Positions 9,831 through 20,569 of a stretch of DNA of 64,000 bases are shown piece after piece. The notes beneath the pieces were generated by a model. That model saw nothing but the letters and a program-made list of their open reading frames with translations. It searched no databases and was not told the DNA's origin. The stretch is taken from positions 62,001-126,000 of the forward strand of contig JAYQTS010000002.1 of NCBI GenBank assembly GCA_038147755.1, written 5' to 3'. Source of the DNA: UBA5951 sp012269555. GTDB lineage: Bacteria > Pseudomonadota > Alphaproteobacteria > Puniceispirillales > Puniceispirillaceae. Position numbers and translations under genes: made by a program. Within the stretch, counting starts at the first letter, position 1, and each line of letters opens with the position of its first letter.

Positions 9831-12107
9831 ATGGCTGATAAAGATAAGTTAGAAAATAATGCTGAAATAGATGAGGGCATTTCTAAACCTTTGTGGTTGA
9901 GGAATTAAATGAAGCTCAAAAAATGCTGTCACCAATTTGAATGGTCCATTACTTGTTTTATCTGGAGCAGGAACAGGAAAAACACGGGTATTGACGTCTC
10001 GTTTAGCTCAGCTAATTGCTACCAGAACTGCTAACCTTTTAATATACTTGCAGTTACATTTACAAATAAAGCTGCTCGAGAAATGCGGAAGCGCGCTGTT
10101 GACTTGGTAGGGCTGATGGCCGAACAAATTACTCTTGGGACTTTCCACTCTGTAGCGGCCCAGATGTTACGGCGTCATGCAGAGCTAGTTGGATTGAAAT
10201 CAAATTTTACAATTTTAGATAGTGATGATCAGTTAAGATTAATAAAACAAGTAATGGAAGCGGACGGATTAGATCTAAAACGCTGGCCACCTAGAATGAT
10301 GCTAAGTTTATTTAGTCGTTGGAAAGATAAAGGACTTACACCAGAAAAAATTACAAAATCCGAGGCAGGAGATGCCGTACAAGGTAGAGCCAAATCACTT
10401 TTTAAATCCTACCAAGACAGGCTTTTAGCTCTTAATGCAACTGATTTTGGAGATTTATTATTGCATATGCTTACAATCTTTAATCAAAATTCAGATATAT
10501 TAAATCTGTATCAGAAGAAATTAACGCATATTATGGTAGATGAATATCAGGATACAAATGTTGCTCAATATTTATGGCTACGACTATTATCATCTTCCCA
10601 TAAAAATTTATGTTGCGTTGGGGATGATGATCAATCAATTTATGGTTGGCGAGGCGCAGAGGTAGGAAATATACTGAAGTTTGAACATGACTTTCCTGGT
10701 GCAGAAATAGTAAGACTAGAAGAGAATTATCGTTCAACTGGGCATATTTTGGCTACAGCTTCACAATTGATTTCAAATAATCAAGGAAGACTTGGAAAAT
10801 CACTCTTTACAACAGACTCAGACGGAGAAAAAATTAGGATCGCTGGCTATTGGGATGGTAGTGAAGAGGCACGTACTATCTCTAGTCAAATAGAATCTCT
10901 TTTGAAAGATGGACAACTTTTGTCTGAAATGGCTGTTTTGGTTCGTGCGGGTTATCAAACTCGTGAATTTGAAGAGCGCTTTATTGCAATTGGACTGCCA
11001 TATCGTGTGGTTGGAACACGTTTTTATGAACGATTAGAAATCAGGGATGCGTTATCCTATCTAAGACTTGTTTATCAGCAATCGGATGATCTTGCATTTG
11101 AGCGAATTATTAATACTCCAAGACGTGGTTTAGGAGAAGCAACTTTGCAATTGATATATAAGTTATCAAGAACTCAAAACATCTCATTATTTGAAGCTGC
11201 TAAAAAATTGATTATGTCAGATGATTTAAAACCTCAGGTTAACCGAGCCTTATCAAAATTTATTGAGGACATTACGCGCTGGCATAGTATTCATCTGGAT
11301 ATGCAACCTGATGCATTGGCTGAAATTATACTGGAAGAATCTGGTTATGTAACAATGTGGCAGACGCATAAATCTCCCGAGGCGCCTGGTCGATTAGAGA
11401 ATATTAAAGAGTTAGTGACAGCTATTGGAGAATTTGAGACTTTGTCTGGTTTTCTTGAGCATATATCACTTGTTATGGATAATGATACCCAATCCACCGA
11501 TGGTGAGGTTACTTTAATGACGCTTCATGCTGCAAAAGGCTTAGAATTCGATACGGTTTTTTTGCCTGGCTGGGAAGAAGGTATCTTTCCAAGTCAGAGA
11601 ACACTTGAAGAAAATGGTGGGGCAGGGTTAGAGGAAGAACGGAGATTAGCTTATGTTGGGATAACAAGAGCAAGAAGAAAATTATTTATAAGTTTTGCGG
11701 CAAACAGACGTATCCATGGATTGTGGCAGTCTGCCATTCCATCTAGATTTATATCAGAATTGCCAGAGAATCATCTAATAGAAGAAATGGCTAGAGGTCT
11801 TTCAATAGGGCGTATTGAGCCTGTTATGATTGGCCTAGCAGAAACACGGGTTGGCAAACCCGGATATGGTCCTGGTTGGGACCGAATGGCGATTAGAACA
11901 AAAAATTCTCAAAATACACCGCTTGATATGAATAATGTTCAAGTAATAACAAAGGAACAACAATCTAAATTCACTATTGGTGATAGGGTTTTTCATTTGA
12001 AATTTGGAATGGGTGATGTCCAAGAAATCGAGGGTGATAAGCTTGACATCCAATTTGATAAGGCAGGAAGGAAAAAAGTTATTGCCAGTTTTGTAACTCA
12101 TAAATGA
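9831..12107 (+). CDS. uvrD: UvrD/PcrA-type superfamily 1 DNA helicase, frameshifted at 5' end
   Basis: This 3'-to-5' ATP-dependent helicase acts in nucleotide excision and mismatch repair. The long frame 10083-12107 carries motifs II-VI: DEYQDTN, GDDDQSIYGWRGA, ENYRST and TLHAAKGLEFDTVFLPG, then VGITRARRKL, plus a C-terminal Tudor-like segment (FTIGDRVFHLKFGMGDV). The start region is split over three frames. From ATG 9831, one added base at each of three runs (about 9891 T, 9923 A and 10037 C) restores a continuous sequence. That sequence includes the Q-motif LNEAQKNAV, Walker A SGAGTGKT and motif Ia VTFTNKAAREM. All three are short-homopolymer losses, so I annotate one intact gene. UvrD and PcrA cannot be told apart by eye. 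Confidence 0.88.
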
Positions 12108-12143
12108 AAATCTAAAGGGTAAATTAAAGAGGTTAGTCACAAA

Positions 12144-13046
12144 ATGATTTCTAACAAAATTTGGGAATTACATATTGAATGTCTCGGGTCTACAATAGAG
12201 ATAGAAAGTATTCTAGAAGAGTTGCTTGTTTCCAGTTCAATCTCTGTTCAGAAGGCTGATCCGAATAAAGAAACTTTTATCGTAACAGCATTGTTCGAAA
12301 AAAAGCCAAATTTTGAGCAGGTTCAAAAGTATTTTAAAAGGTGCATGCTTACAAAAATTGGCTCCTTGCGACTTACTGAATTACCCTCGATAGATTGGGT
12401 AGAGGTAAATCGCAAGGGCTTCCCAGCATTCAGAGTTGGCAGATTATGGGTTTATGGTAGCCATATAAAAAGTCCAGTCCCTGGGGGACTGTTTCCAATT
12501 TGTGTTGATGCAGCTCAAGCGTTTGGCTCTGGCACTCATGCAACAACAAAAGGATGCATGGTCGCCATTCAAACAGCCGCACGTTCTCAAAGGAATACAA
12601 AACGCATATTAGATTTAGGGTGCGGAAGTGGAATATTATCAATTGCTGCTAAATATGTTTTTCCTAGCTCCTGCATTATAGCCGCAGATTATGATAAGAT
12701 TTGTGTGAAAACTACTGCAGAAAATTGGTCTCTTAACCAACTTCCAAAAAGAGGATTTACTGCAATACATTCTGATGGTTTTTCACATACCAAACTTCGT
12801 AATAAACGAAAGTTCGATTTAATTATTGCGAATATACTTGCGAAACCACTTAGAGTTTTAGCTCCGTTTATAGCTCAAAATCTTAACTCAAACGGTAAAG
12901 TTATCCTATCGGGTCTATTAACGAGTCAGGTGCGTGATATCAGAGCAATTTATCGCCATCATCATCTCTTATTAAAACAACATTTTGAAATCGAAGAGTG
13001 GTCTACACTTCTTTTAACTTCGAAGGCCACCTTCTTGAAAGGTTAA
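12144..13046 (+). CDS. prmA: Ribosomal protein L11 methyltransferase PrmA
   Basis: PrmA is an S-adenosylmethionine-dependent enzyme that trimethylates ribosomal protein L11. The N-terminal substrate-binding domain (about residues 1-85) is followed by a Rossmann methyltransferase domain with motif I DLGCGSGILSIAA (about residue 156). The upstream PrmA signature is AFGSGTHATTKGC, and motif IV is ANILAKPL. The 300 residues fit the family. It begins 36 bp after uvrD and ends 7 bp before the aminopeptidase P gene, so the three are probably one transcript, an order seen in other alphaproteobacteria. Confidence 0.92.
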   Translation: MISNKIWELHIECLGSTIEIESILEELLVSSSISVQKADPNKETFIVTALFEKKPNFEQVQKYFKRCMLTKIGSLRLTELPSIDWVEVNRKGFPAFRVGRLWVYGSHIKSPVPGGLFPICVDAAQAFGSGTHATTKGCMVAIQTAARSQRNTKRILDLGCGSGILSIAAKYVFPSSCIIAADYDKICVKTTAENWSLNQLPKRGFTAIHSDGFSHTKLRNKRKFDLIIANILAKPLRVLAPFIAQNLNSNGKVILSGLLTSQVRDIRAIYRHHHLLLKQHFEIEEWSTLLLTSKATFLKG

Positions 13047-13053
13047 AGTTTAG

Positions 13054-14823
13054 ATGAACTATTTAACATCATCAGAAAAGCTTATTGTTCTTCGAACTTT
13101 ACTAAAAACACGTAAATTAGATGGATTACTTGTCCAAAGAACAGATTTGTTTCAAGGAGAAGAGGTGAGGCCTTGTGATGAAAGACTTGCATACATTAGT
13201 GGTTTTACTGGTTCCGCAGGTTATGCTTTAATCCTATCAGATATAGCAGCATTATTTTCAGACCAGCGTTATATCCTTCAAATGAATAAACAAACAAATC
13301 CTGATGAGTGGCAGTGTTACGACATTACCAATTATGGCATTGAAGGGGTTATTTCAGACGCTTCTGGTTTAAGAAGTGAAATAATAATTGGTTATGACAG
13401 CTGGACTATGACAGCTAGCCAAGTCGAAAAACTTCCAAAAAATGTAGGTGATATTTTAATCAAATGGGTTTCATTGAATGAATCACTTATTGATAGGGTT
13501 TGGGAAAATAGGCCTGATAAGCAAATAAGTGAGCATTGGTATATGCCAGAAAAAATGGCTGGTATATCTGCAAAACAAAAAATCTCAAACCTTTTAGAAT
13601 TACAAGGTATAAACGATTTTAGATCTGTAATTCTTGTAAGTAGTGTCGATAGTGTAAACTGGCTTTTGAATATTCGAGGAAATACTCTCAGACATACACC
13701 AATTTTTCACGCAATGCTCTTAGTTCTCTCCGAAACAGACATTATTATAATAACTGAAGAGAGGCAAAAGAAGGATATTAAAATTGATGGTCTTAACATT
13801 TTACATCATTGTTTTAGTGAATTTCCAGAATTAATAGAGAGGTTAGTTGGAAAAAAAGTTCATGTGGATAAGGCAACATGTCCACAAGCAATATTAGAAT
13901 ATCTCACTGAAAAAGACATAAGTATTGAATTTTCGTCTAACGCTACTCTATTGGTCAAATCGCAAAAAAATGAAATAGAATTAGCAGGCATGAAAGAAGC
14001 CCATGTAAAAGATGCAGTTGCGTTCTGTAATTTTTGGTATTGGTTTGAGCAAAACAATTCTGAACAAACATTGAGTGAGTGCGAAGTTGCGAGTAATCTA
14101 TCAAAGTTTCGGGCTCAACAAAATGACTATTTATGTGACTCCTTTCCCGCAATTATTGGCTTTAATAACAATGGTGCAATTATACATTATAGGCCACGAA
14201 AAAATGAAGATAATAAAATTGAGCAAGATGGTGTTTTGCTAATTGACTCAGGCGCTCATTATAAAGGAGGTACAACCGACGTAACTAGATGCTTTGCTAT
14301 AGGAAATCCACCAGCTGCCGCTATTATTGCGAATACACTTGTTATTGCTGCCCATTTAAATTTAGCGAATACCATTTTCCCAAAAGGGACTAAGGGCATT
14401 CAACTTGATGCAATTTGCAGGCAGTCTTTATGGAATAATAAAATGGATTATGGACATGGAACAGGGCATGGTGTTGGTCATGTCTTAAGTGTACATGAAG
14501 GGCCTGCTTCAATTTCCAAGCGTGGTTCTCAAGAGATCCTCAAGGGGATGATTCTATCTAATGAGCCTGGCTATTATGAAGAAAATAAATTCGGCGTTAG
14601 ACAGGAAAATCTTGTTCATGTTGTCGCTGAGTCTGATGAATTTCTTCGTTTTGAAAATCTTACTCTAATACCATTTGACAATAAACTAATAGACATTTCT
14701 GTTCTTACAAAAGTACAAATTTCTGCATTGAATAATTATCATAAAGAAGTTTTAGAAAAAATTAGTCCTTATCTTAAAGTAGAGTTAAAGGAATGGTTTT
14801 TGAATAAATGCAAACCTTTATGA
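13054..14823 (+). CDS. pepP: Aminopeptidase P family metallopeptidase (M24B)
   Basis: This enzyme cleaves an N-terminal residue next to proline. Its 589 residues fit the long three-domain Xaa-Pro aminopeptidase form, with two creatinase-like N-terminal domains (residues 1 to about 310) and a pita-bread catalytic domain. All five dinuclear metal ligands are visible: the two Asp in LIDSGAHYKGGTTDVTR, the His in GTGHGVGHVLSVHEGP, the Glu in SNEPGYYEE and the Glu in GVRQENLV. It starts 7 bp after prmA and is cytosolic (no signal peptide). Its stop overlaps the convergent ligA stop by 6 bp. The symbol is by family, because long and short forms are named inconsistently. Confidence 0.9.
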   Translation: MNYLTSSEKLIVLRTLLKTRKLDGLLVQRTDLFQGEEVRPCDERLAYISGFTGSAGYALILSDIAALFSDQRYILQMNKQTNPDEWQCYDITNYGIEGVISDASGLRSEIIIGYDSWTMTASQVEKLPKNVGDILIKWVSLNESLIDRVWENRPDKQISEHWYMPEKMAGISAKQKISNLLELQGINDFRSVILVSSVDSVNWLLNIRGNTLRHTPIFHAMLLVLSETDIIIITEERQKKDIKIDGLNILHHCFSEFPELIERLVGKKVHVDKATCPQAILEYLTEKDISIEFSSNATLLVKSQKNEIELAGMKEAHVKDAVAFCNFWYWFEQNNSEQTLSECEVASNLSKFRAQQNDYLCDSFPAIIGFNNNGAIIHYRPRKNEDNKIEQDGVLLIDSGAHYKGGTTDVTRCFAIGNPPAAAIIANTLVIAAHLNLANTIFPKGTKGIQLDAICRQSLWNNKMDYGHGTGHGVGHVLSVHEGPASISKRGSQEILKGMILSNEPGYYEENKFGVRQENLVHVVAESDEFLRFENLTLIPFDNKLIDISVLTKVQISALNNYHKEVLEKISPYLKVELKEWFLNKCKPL

Positions 14824-16911
14824 TAAAAGAGTTATCCATTCATCTTCACTAAGAATTGTTACGCCCAATTTGGAGGCTTTTTGGGATTTATTACCAGAAT
14901 TAGCTCCAGCAATTAGATAATCTGTTTTTTGTGAAACTGAACCCGTAACTTTTGCTCCCATTCGTTCTGCCTGTGCCTTTGCTTCCGCTCTCGAGAGCTG
15001 ACTTAGAGTGCCTGTAAAAACAATAATTTTTCCCGCTATTGGGGAGTCTAATTGAGCCTTTATAGGTGTAACAGGCGTAACATTTTCTAGTAACAAGGAT
15101 ATTAATTGCTGATTTTTCTTTTCTGAGAAAAACATGATAAGGTCGTTTGCAATTGACTCACCAATCTGATCAATATCGATTAGTTCCTGATAAGCAGGGT
15201 GATTTTTATCCTGAGCAGCAATGCAAACCTGTTGTAGTTTAGGAAGTGTTTCAAAGGTTTCAGCAAGCAATTTAGCCGTTGATATCCCGATCTGTCGTAT
15301 ACCCAGTGCAAAGATAACTCGCTCTAATCCTATCTTTTTGCGAGCATCTATTGCATTTATAAGGTTTTTTGCTGATTTTTGACCCATCCTATCTAAAAGG
15401 GCAATCTCATCTATTTTATCGGGAAGTAAAAAGATATCACTTGGGTACTTCAACCAACCTAATTTGTTAAAATGAATGATTTGCTTACTTCCTAATCCTT
15501 CTATGTCAAAGGCATCTCTGCTGACAAAATGAATTAAACGCTCAATTGATTGTGCATCGCACAAAAAACCTCCTGTACATCTTCTAACTGCTTCACCATT
15601 TGAACGCATGGCCGGGTTTCCACATGCGGGGCATTTTACTGGAAATGAAAAAATAGTTTCGCTTCCATCTCTTTTTTCTGGCATACTTGCAACGATTTGT
15701 GGAATTACGTCTCCAGCCCGTTGTAAAATTACCTTATCTCCTATACGAATGTCTTTTCGGCGAATTTCATCTTCATTATGTAAAGTTGCATTTGATACTA
15801 CTACACCACCGACAGTTATTGGCTGTAGTCTTGCAACAGGCGTTAGTGCGCCCGTCCTGCCAATTTGAATATCAATTTCAAGAATACGTGTTTCTGCTTG
15901 TTCAGCCGGAAATTTATGGGCAACCGCCCATCGAGGAGCACGACTTACCTGTCCAAGCCTGTCTTGCCAATCAAGCCTATCAATTTTATAAACTACCCCG
16001 TCGATATCGTATTCAAGCTCACTTCTAGTAGCACTAATTTTATCATATGCGGTTATCAAGCTATTTGCAGAGTTACATTTAGTGGTGAGCGGATTAACAG
16101 AAAATCCAAAATAGGTGAGGCGAGACAAAATACCACTATGTGTTTCAGAAATTAGCTTTGAAGTTTCACCTAATGCGTAAGCAAAAAAATGAAGTGGTCT
16201 TTGGGCAGTGATAGATGGATCTTTTTGTCTGAGAGATCCAGCAGCGGCATTTCGTGGATTTGCAAATTTTTTCCCTCCAACTTGCTCTTGAGCTTTATTG
16301 AGAGATAGAAAATCAATTTTTTTCATATAAACTTCGCCCCTTATTTCGCAGATATTTGGTGCATTTTTAGGAAGAAAATTTGGAATACTGGAAATCGTTC
16401 TAATATTTTTTGTTACATCTTCTCCAGTAGTGCCGTCTCCGCGTGTAGCTGCTGTTGAAAGTTTGCCATTCTCATAGCGAAGACATATTGATAATCCATC
16501 AATCTTTGGTTCTACTATAAACGTTATTTCAGTCTCTGCAGGTAGGTTTAAGAAACGGTTTATGCGTTGAATAAACGCAGGAACTTCTTCTTTATTAAAT
16601 ATATTTGATAAAGAGAGCATCGGGCGTGCATGTGTAATTTTTTCAAATTGGTCTGAGGGTATGCTACCAACACGCAAAGTTGGACTATTTTGTGAAGCGA
16701 GCTCTGGAAATGCATTTTCAATTGCAAGGCTTAATTGAACTAACCTGTCATATTCTGCATCAGAAATGACAGGTGTATCTTTTTGATGGTATGCAATATC
16801 ATGTTGGTAAATCAATTGATTCACTTCTATCAGAATAGATTTAGCATTCTCAATTGAAAGTGAAGATATTTTATTAATGGAAAGCTCTTTATAGGGTTGA
16901 TAAGAAGCCAT
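14818..16911 (-). CDS. ligA: NAD-dependent DNA ligase LigA
   Basis: LigA seals nicks using NAD+ in replication and repair. The domain order is complete. An N-terminal Ia domain has the nicotinamide-mononucleotide-binding region (ISDAEYDRL), and the adenylation domain has the nucleophile Lys in VEPKIDGLS. An OB fold and a four-Cys zinc finger (CPACGNP ... CTGGFLC) follow. Helix-hairpin-helix repeats and a C-terminal BRCT domain (GKIIVFTGTLSQLSRAEAK) complete it. I choose the ATG at 16911 (MASYQP), which has AGGGAA about 7 bp upstream. The open frame reaches back to 16932 and would overlap recN. The protein is 697 residues, a normal length. It lies 10 bp after recN. Confidence 0.95.
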   Translation of the reverse strand: MASYQPYKELSINKISSLSIENAKSILIEVNQLIYQHDIAYHQKDTPVISDAEYDRLVQLSLAIENAFPELASQNSPTLRVGSIPSDQFEKITHARPMLSLSNIFNKEEVPAFIQRINRFLNLPAETEITFIVEPKIDGLSICLRYENGKLSTAATRGDGTTGEDVTKNIRTISSIPNFLPKNAPNICEIRGEVYMKKIDFLSLNKAQEQVGGKKFANPRNAAAGSLRQKDPSITAQRPLHFFAYALGETSKLISETHSGILSRLTYFGFSVNPLTTKCNSANSLITAYDKISATRSELEYDIDGVVYKIDRLDWQDRLGQVSRAPRWAVAHKFPAEQAETRILEIDIQIGRTGALTPVARLQPITVGGVVVSNATLHNEDEIRRKDIRIGDKVILQRAGDVIPQIVASMPEKRDGSETIFSFPVKCPACGNPAMRSNGEAVRRCTGGFLCDAQSIERLIHFVSRDAFDIEGLGSKQIIHFNKLGWLKYPSDIFLLPDKIDEIALLDRMGQKSAKNLINAIDARKKIGLERVIFALGIRQIGISTAKLLAETFETLPKLQQVCIAAQDKNHPAYQELIDIDQIGESIANDLIMFFSEKKNQQLISLLLENVTPVTPIKAQLDSPIAGKIIVFTGTLSQLSRAEAKAQAERMGAKVTGSVSQKTDYLIAGANSGNKSQKASKLGVTILSEDEWITLLS

Positions 16912-16921
16912 TCTATTTTCC

Positions 16922-18580
16922 CTAGTCATCAATTAGAGTGCGGGCGGCCATTCTAGCTGCATCTGTTATTTGTTCTCCTGCAAGCATACGGGCAACTTCT
17001 TCTATATGTTCTTCCTCATTAAGGAGTAACGTATGGCTTATAACTTTATCATTTATGGATGATTTTGTAATTTTAAAATGATTTTCCCCTTTCGAAGCAA
17101 CCTGCGGAGAATGCGTCACTACAAGAGTTTGTATAGTTTTAGCCAATTTAGATAGCCGTGTACCGACTGCATCCGCAACTGCCCCACCAACACCTGAGTC
17201 AACCTCGTCAAAAATCAGGCATTTGTCAGGGTAACCCTCAGATAGAACAACTTTCAGCGCTAAAAGAAACCTTGCTAGCTCTCCACCAGATGCAATTTTA
17301 TCAATTGCACCAATTAATTGCCCTGGGTTAGTGCGCGCCTCAAATCGCACTTTGTCTATACCCATTACATTCCATTTGCTTTCTTCTAGCAGCTCAATTT
17401 TTGTCTTAAATTCTGAGGTTTCAAGCTTTAAAACTGGCAATTGTTGCATCACCTGTTGGTCAAGTTTTTTTGCTGCTATCTTTCTAGAGCTACTAAGCTG
17501 TTTTGCATTTGAAACATATTCTTCTTTGGCAGCACTAAGTTCAAGGCGGAGTATGGCTATTTTACCTGTTTGGTCATCGAGATTAGATAGTTTTTCTTGG
17601 AAGCTATGATACAGATTAGCCAAGTCGTCTGGAGAACAATTATGCTTTCGACTTTGCGAACGAAGAAGATGAAGTCTTTCTTCTATTTCTTCTAGTTTTA
17701 CCGGATCACCATCTAGGTGTTCAGCTGCATCTCGAAGTTCTATTTCGACTTCATTTAGTTCCAAAATGATTTGTTGTAATTTCTGCAACATAGAATTTAC
17801 AATGTCATTTCCAATAGTTTCAATTTTTGTCAGTTGGGTATTTGCTCTCTCAATTTTGCTAATGGCACCTTCATCATGGTTTAAAAGTTCATAGGCTGAT
17901 TGTAATCCTTGGATTATTCTGTTTGCATTTGCATGAATATCTCGGTTAGCAACAAGTATTTTTTCTTCACCAACAATAGGCGCTAACATGTCCAATTCTT
18001 TGAGGGATTCCCTCAGCCAGTCCTCTTCCTCTCTTGACTTGTTAATCAGTTCTTCAGCCTCTTTGAATATTTGCTCTGCATGCTGCCATCGCTGATAACT
18101 TAATTTTGTAGAATTTAGAAGTTCGGTATGTTGTGACATTTTATCTAAAAGAGTAATATGGCTACTCGTATCAAGTAATCCACGACCTTCAAATTGTCCT
18201 TGTATTTCAATTAGCAGGTCGCCGCATTTACGCAGTAATGATACAGAAACCGGCTCATCATTTATAGCGGCAGGAGACCTGTCCTGGCGCAGTTGTCGCT
18301 TTAAAATTAATTCTTCTTGAATTATTATTCCCGCTTCTAAAAGTATATCTCGTACTGGGTGGGCTGACGGAATGGCAAAACTAGCTGTTACTTGAGCAGA
18401 ATTTTCACCGGCACGCACAAGTGAAAAATCTGCTCTGCTTCCAAGTGCGAGTCCTAACGCATCAAGCAATATAGATTTTCCAGCCCCGGTTTCACCTGTT
18501 AATACAGTCAATCCAGAATCAAACTCTAGGTCTAATTTTTCAATCAGTACAATATTACGGATGCTAAGATTAGTCAGCAT
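16922..18580 (-). CDS. recN: DNA repair protein RecN
   Basis: RecN is an SMC-like ATPase that acts at double-strand breaks. It has an N-terminal Walker A (GETGAGKSILLDALG, near residue 31), then two long coiled-coil arms (about residues 150-370) flanking a hinge. The C-terminal half carries the signature (SGGELARFLLALK), Walker B CLIFDEVDSGVGG and the switch His in VVTHSPQVAS. Its 552 residues match the family. It stands between bamD and ligA in the conserved alphaproteobacterial order, all on the minus strand. Confidence 0.95.
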   Translation of the reverse strand: MLTNLSIRNIVLIEKLDLEFDSGLTVLTGETGAGKSILLDALGLALGSRADFSLVRAGENSAQVTASFAIPSAHPVRDILLEAGIIIQEELILKRQLRQDRSPAAINDEPVSVSLLRKCGDLLIEIQGQFEGRGLLDTSSHITLLDKMSQHTELLNSTKLSYQRWQHAEQIFKEAEELINKSREEEDWLRESLKELDMLAPIVGEEKILVANRDIHANANRIIQGLQSAYELLNHDEGAISKIERANTQLTKIETIGNDIVNSMLQKLQQIILELNEVEIELRDAAEHLDGDPVKLEEIEERLHLLRSQSRKHNCSPDDLANLYHSFQEKLSNLDDQTGKIAILRLELSAAKEEYVSNAKQLSSSRKIAAKKLDQQVMQQLPVLKLETSEFKTKIELLEESKWNVMGIDKVRFEARTNPGQLIGAIDKIASGGELARFLLALKVVLSEGYPDKCLIFDEVDSGVGGAVADAVGTRLSKLAKTIQTLVVTHSPQVASKGENHFKITKSSINDKVISHTLLLNEEEHIEEVARMLAGEQITDAARMAARTLIDD

Positions 18581-18630
18581 ACTATTAACTAAAGATCTTA
18601 ATTTTTTTGGAGGTATTACTCATCGTACTT

Positions 18631-19437
18631 TTATTTTTCGCTATTCGTTAAGCTCATTAATTTTTCTGCCTTTTTCGTCCAAGGAGAATTTGGAAAGTTG
18701 TATTGGGCTACTTTAAGTGATCTACTAGCTTCCTCTTTTAAATTCATCATACTAAATGATGCTATTAGTCTATATAGAGCCTCAGGGACCTGATTCGACG
18801 ATTGATATTCATCTATAACTTTCAGAAATCTATTTATTGCTGCGGACAAATAACCCTGTCTTAAATAAAATCTTCCAACTGCCATTTCCTTGCCAGCTAA
18901 GTTTGAAATGGCAAGATCTCGTTTCAATAGACTATCCTGAGCATAAATACTATTTGGGAACCGGCGTAGCAATTCAGAGAAAGCGTCCATTGACCGCTGG
19001 GTCATAGCCGCATCACGTTCTACATCAACGATTTGCTCATAATAGCATAACGCACGAAGATAATATGCATATTCTACGTCTTCGTGTGCTGGATATAATT
19101 CAATGAATCGTTCAAGTGATATCAGAGCCCTCGGATAATCATTGGCTTCAAAGTAGGCCCAGGCAGCCATAAGTTGTGATTTGACAGCCCAATTTGAATA
19201 GGGGTGCTGTCGTTCAACTTCCTCAAACATGGAGGCAGCTTGTTTCGGATTGCCGGAATAAACAGTGTCCAACGCTTGATTATACAAAGAATCAACAGGC
19301 AATTCTTCTTGGCTCTGCTGTTCTATTTGTTGATTAGAACTGCAACCAGAAAAGAAAAGATATATGAATAATATTAGCTTTACTCCATTTATATAATGCA
19401 GATTACTTTTCCGCAGTTTTTCATTTATTTTATTCAT
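18631..19437 (-). CDS. bamD: Outer-membrane protein assembly factor BamD
   Basis: BamD is the essential lipoprotein partner of BamA in inserting beta-barrel proteins into the outer membrane. A lipoprotein signal peptide ends at the lipobox FFSGC (Cys about residue 32). It is followed by five tetratricopeptide-like repeats (YNQALDTVYSGNPKQAASMFEEVERQHPYS and later copies). The 268 residues match the family. Its place between lpxC and recN is the usual alphaproteobacterial context. Confidence 0.93.
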   Translation of the reverse strand: MNKINEKLRKSNLHYINGVKLILFIYLFFSGCSSNQQIEQQSQEELPVDSLYNQALDTVYSGNPKQAASMFEEVERQHPYSNWAVKSQLMAAWAYFEANDYPRALISLERFIELYPAHEDVEYAYYLRALCYYEQIVDVERDAAMTQRSMDAFSELLRRFPNSIYAQDSLLKRDLAISNLAGKEMAVGRFYLRQGYLSAAINRFLKVIDEYQSSNQVPEALYRLIASFSMMNLKEEASRSLKVAQYNFPNSPWTKKAEKLMSLTNSEK

Positions 19438-19545
19438 AATTAATTTTTATTGAAGTAATTGTGTAATAAATCGAATGCAGTTTACATTATCATTTTGAAA
19501 TACAATCTGCTAGCCACTTTAGAAATAGAAAAAATGAACTAAAAT

Positions 19546-20475
19546 TTAAGCAGGAATAGCTGCTGCCTTGGGCATATTGATATAGCCACGTTCAGGAACA
19601 ATATCTTTCGAATAAGTTTTAACTGTAAAAGACGATTCATCGGCTATTAATTTTTTTAGTAAGTCTAAAGTTAAAGTATGTCCTGGTCTGAATGCTTCAA
19701 TTTTTCCAAAAATTGGCATACAAGTGAGAAACAAATCACCAATGCAATCAAGCACTTTGTGACGAACGCATTCATCTTGCATTCGCAAACCACCTTTGTT
19801 CAATACCTTACCATTATCTACTACTATAACATTTTCAAGGGATCCACCTTTTGCCAGACCGGCATGTTTCATATTTTGAACATCTCGTAACATGCAAAAT
19901 GTTCGTGCTGGTGAAATAGTATCAACGTAACTAGATGTTGAAAAAGAATACTCTAATGTTTGTCTTCCTATGCCAGGATCGGGAAAATCAATATTAAGGC
20001 ATATATCTAAACTATTAGACGGTGAAATTTTTGCCCATGCGCCATTCTCGCCTTTAACACTAATCTCTTTTAATATTTGAAGATAACTGGCAGGTTGTTT
20101 CAATTGTTTTTGGCCTGCTTTAAGCAACGCGTGCACAATAATTTCTGCACTACCATCCATAATAGGCATCTCTGGACCATCAACAAAAATGTTTGCATTA
20201 TCAATACCCACTCCAAATAAAGCTGACATGAAATGCTCTATTGTATTTATGCCGATTCCATCGTCATTTTCAATTCGCGTGCATAACATGGCACTAACTG
20301 TATTATCGACATGAGCTAAAATTTTATTATTTTGTCCGTTAATATCTTCCCGCCAAAAGCAAATACCCGTATTAGCCTCTGCTGGTTCTATTCTAGCTGT
20401 AATCGCTCTACCTGTATGAACTCCAATTCCAGAAAGAGAAAAAGGATTTATTATAGAAGTTTGTAAAGAAGTCAA
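19546..20475 (-). CDS. lpxC: UDP-3-O-acyl-N-acetylglucosamine deacetylase LpxC
   Basis: LpxC is a zinc enzyme for the committed step of lipid A synthesis. The zinc ligands are visible in EHFMSAL and in HKVLDCIGDLFL (His and Asp), with the start of domain I as FSLSGIGVHTGR. An open frame runs to an ATG at 20553, but that would add residues encoded by a perfect hairpin at 20497-20530 that do not resemble LpxC. A TTG at 20475 gives 309 residues, the usual length, and I prefer it, though no strong ribosome site decides. The gene ends in the usual region after PERGYINMP. Confidence 0.91.
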   Translation of the reverse strand: MTSLQTSIINPFSLSGIGVHTGRAITARIEPAEANTGICFWREDINGQNNKILAHVDNTVSAMLCTRIENDDGIGINTIEHFMSALFGVGIDNANIFVDGPEMPIMDGSAEIIVHALLKAGQKQLKQPASYLQILKEISVKGENGAWAKISPSNSLDICLNIDFPDPGIGRQTLEYSFSTSSYVDTISPARTFCMLRDVQNMKHAGLAKGGSLENVIVVDNGKVLNKGGLRMQDECVRHKVLDCIGDLFLTCMPIFGKIEAFRPGHTLTLDLLKKLIADESSFTVKTYSKDIVPERGYINMPKAAAIPA

Positions 20476-20496
20476 TGTTAGTCCATTATATATTAT

Positions 20497-20530
20497 ATTA
20501 CCCAGACAAGTTATTCTTAGTCTGGGTAAT
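20497..20530 (-). terminator. Hairpin between ftsZ and lpxC
   Basis: Perfect 11-bp arms ATTACCCAGAC (20497-20507) and GTCTGGGTAAT (20520-20530) enclose a 12-base loop. The hairpin lies 40 bp after the ftsZ stop and about 22 bp before the preferred lpxC start. On the minus strand the 3' side is AU-rich but has no long U run, so it may attenuate or stabilise the 3' end of ftsZ mRNA rather than terminate fully. Confidence 0.5.
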
Positions 20531-20569
20531 TCGCAAATCACATTTAGTAACAAATTGTAGCAGCCTTAA

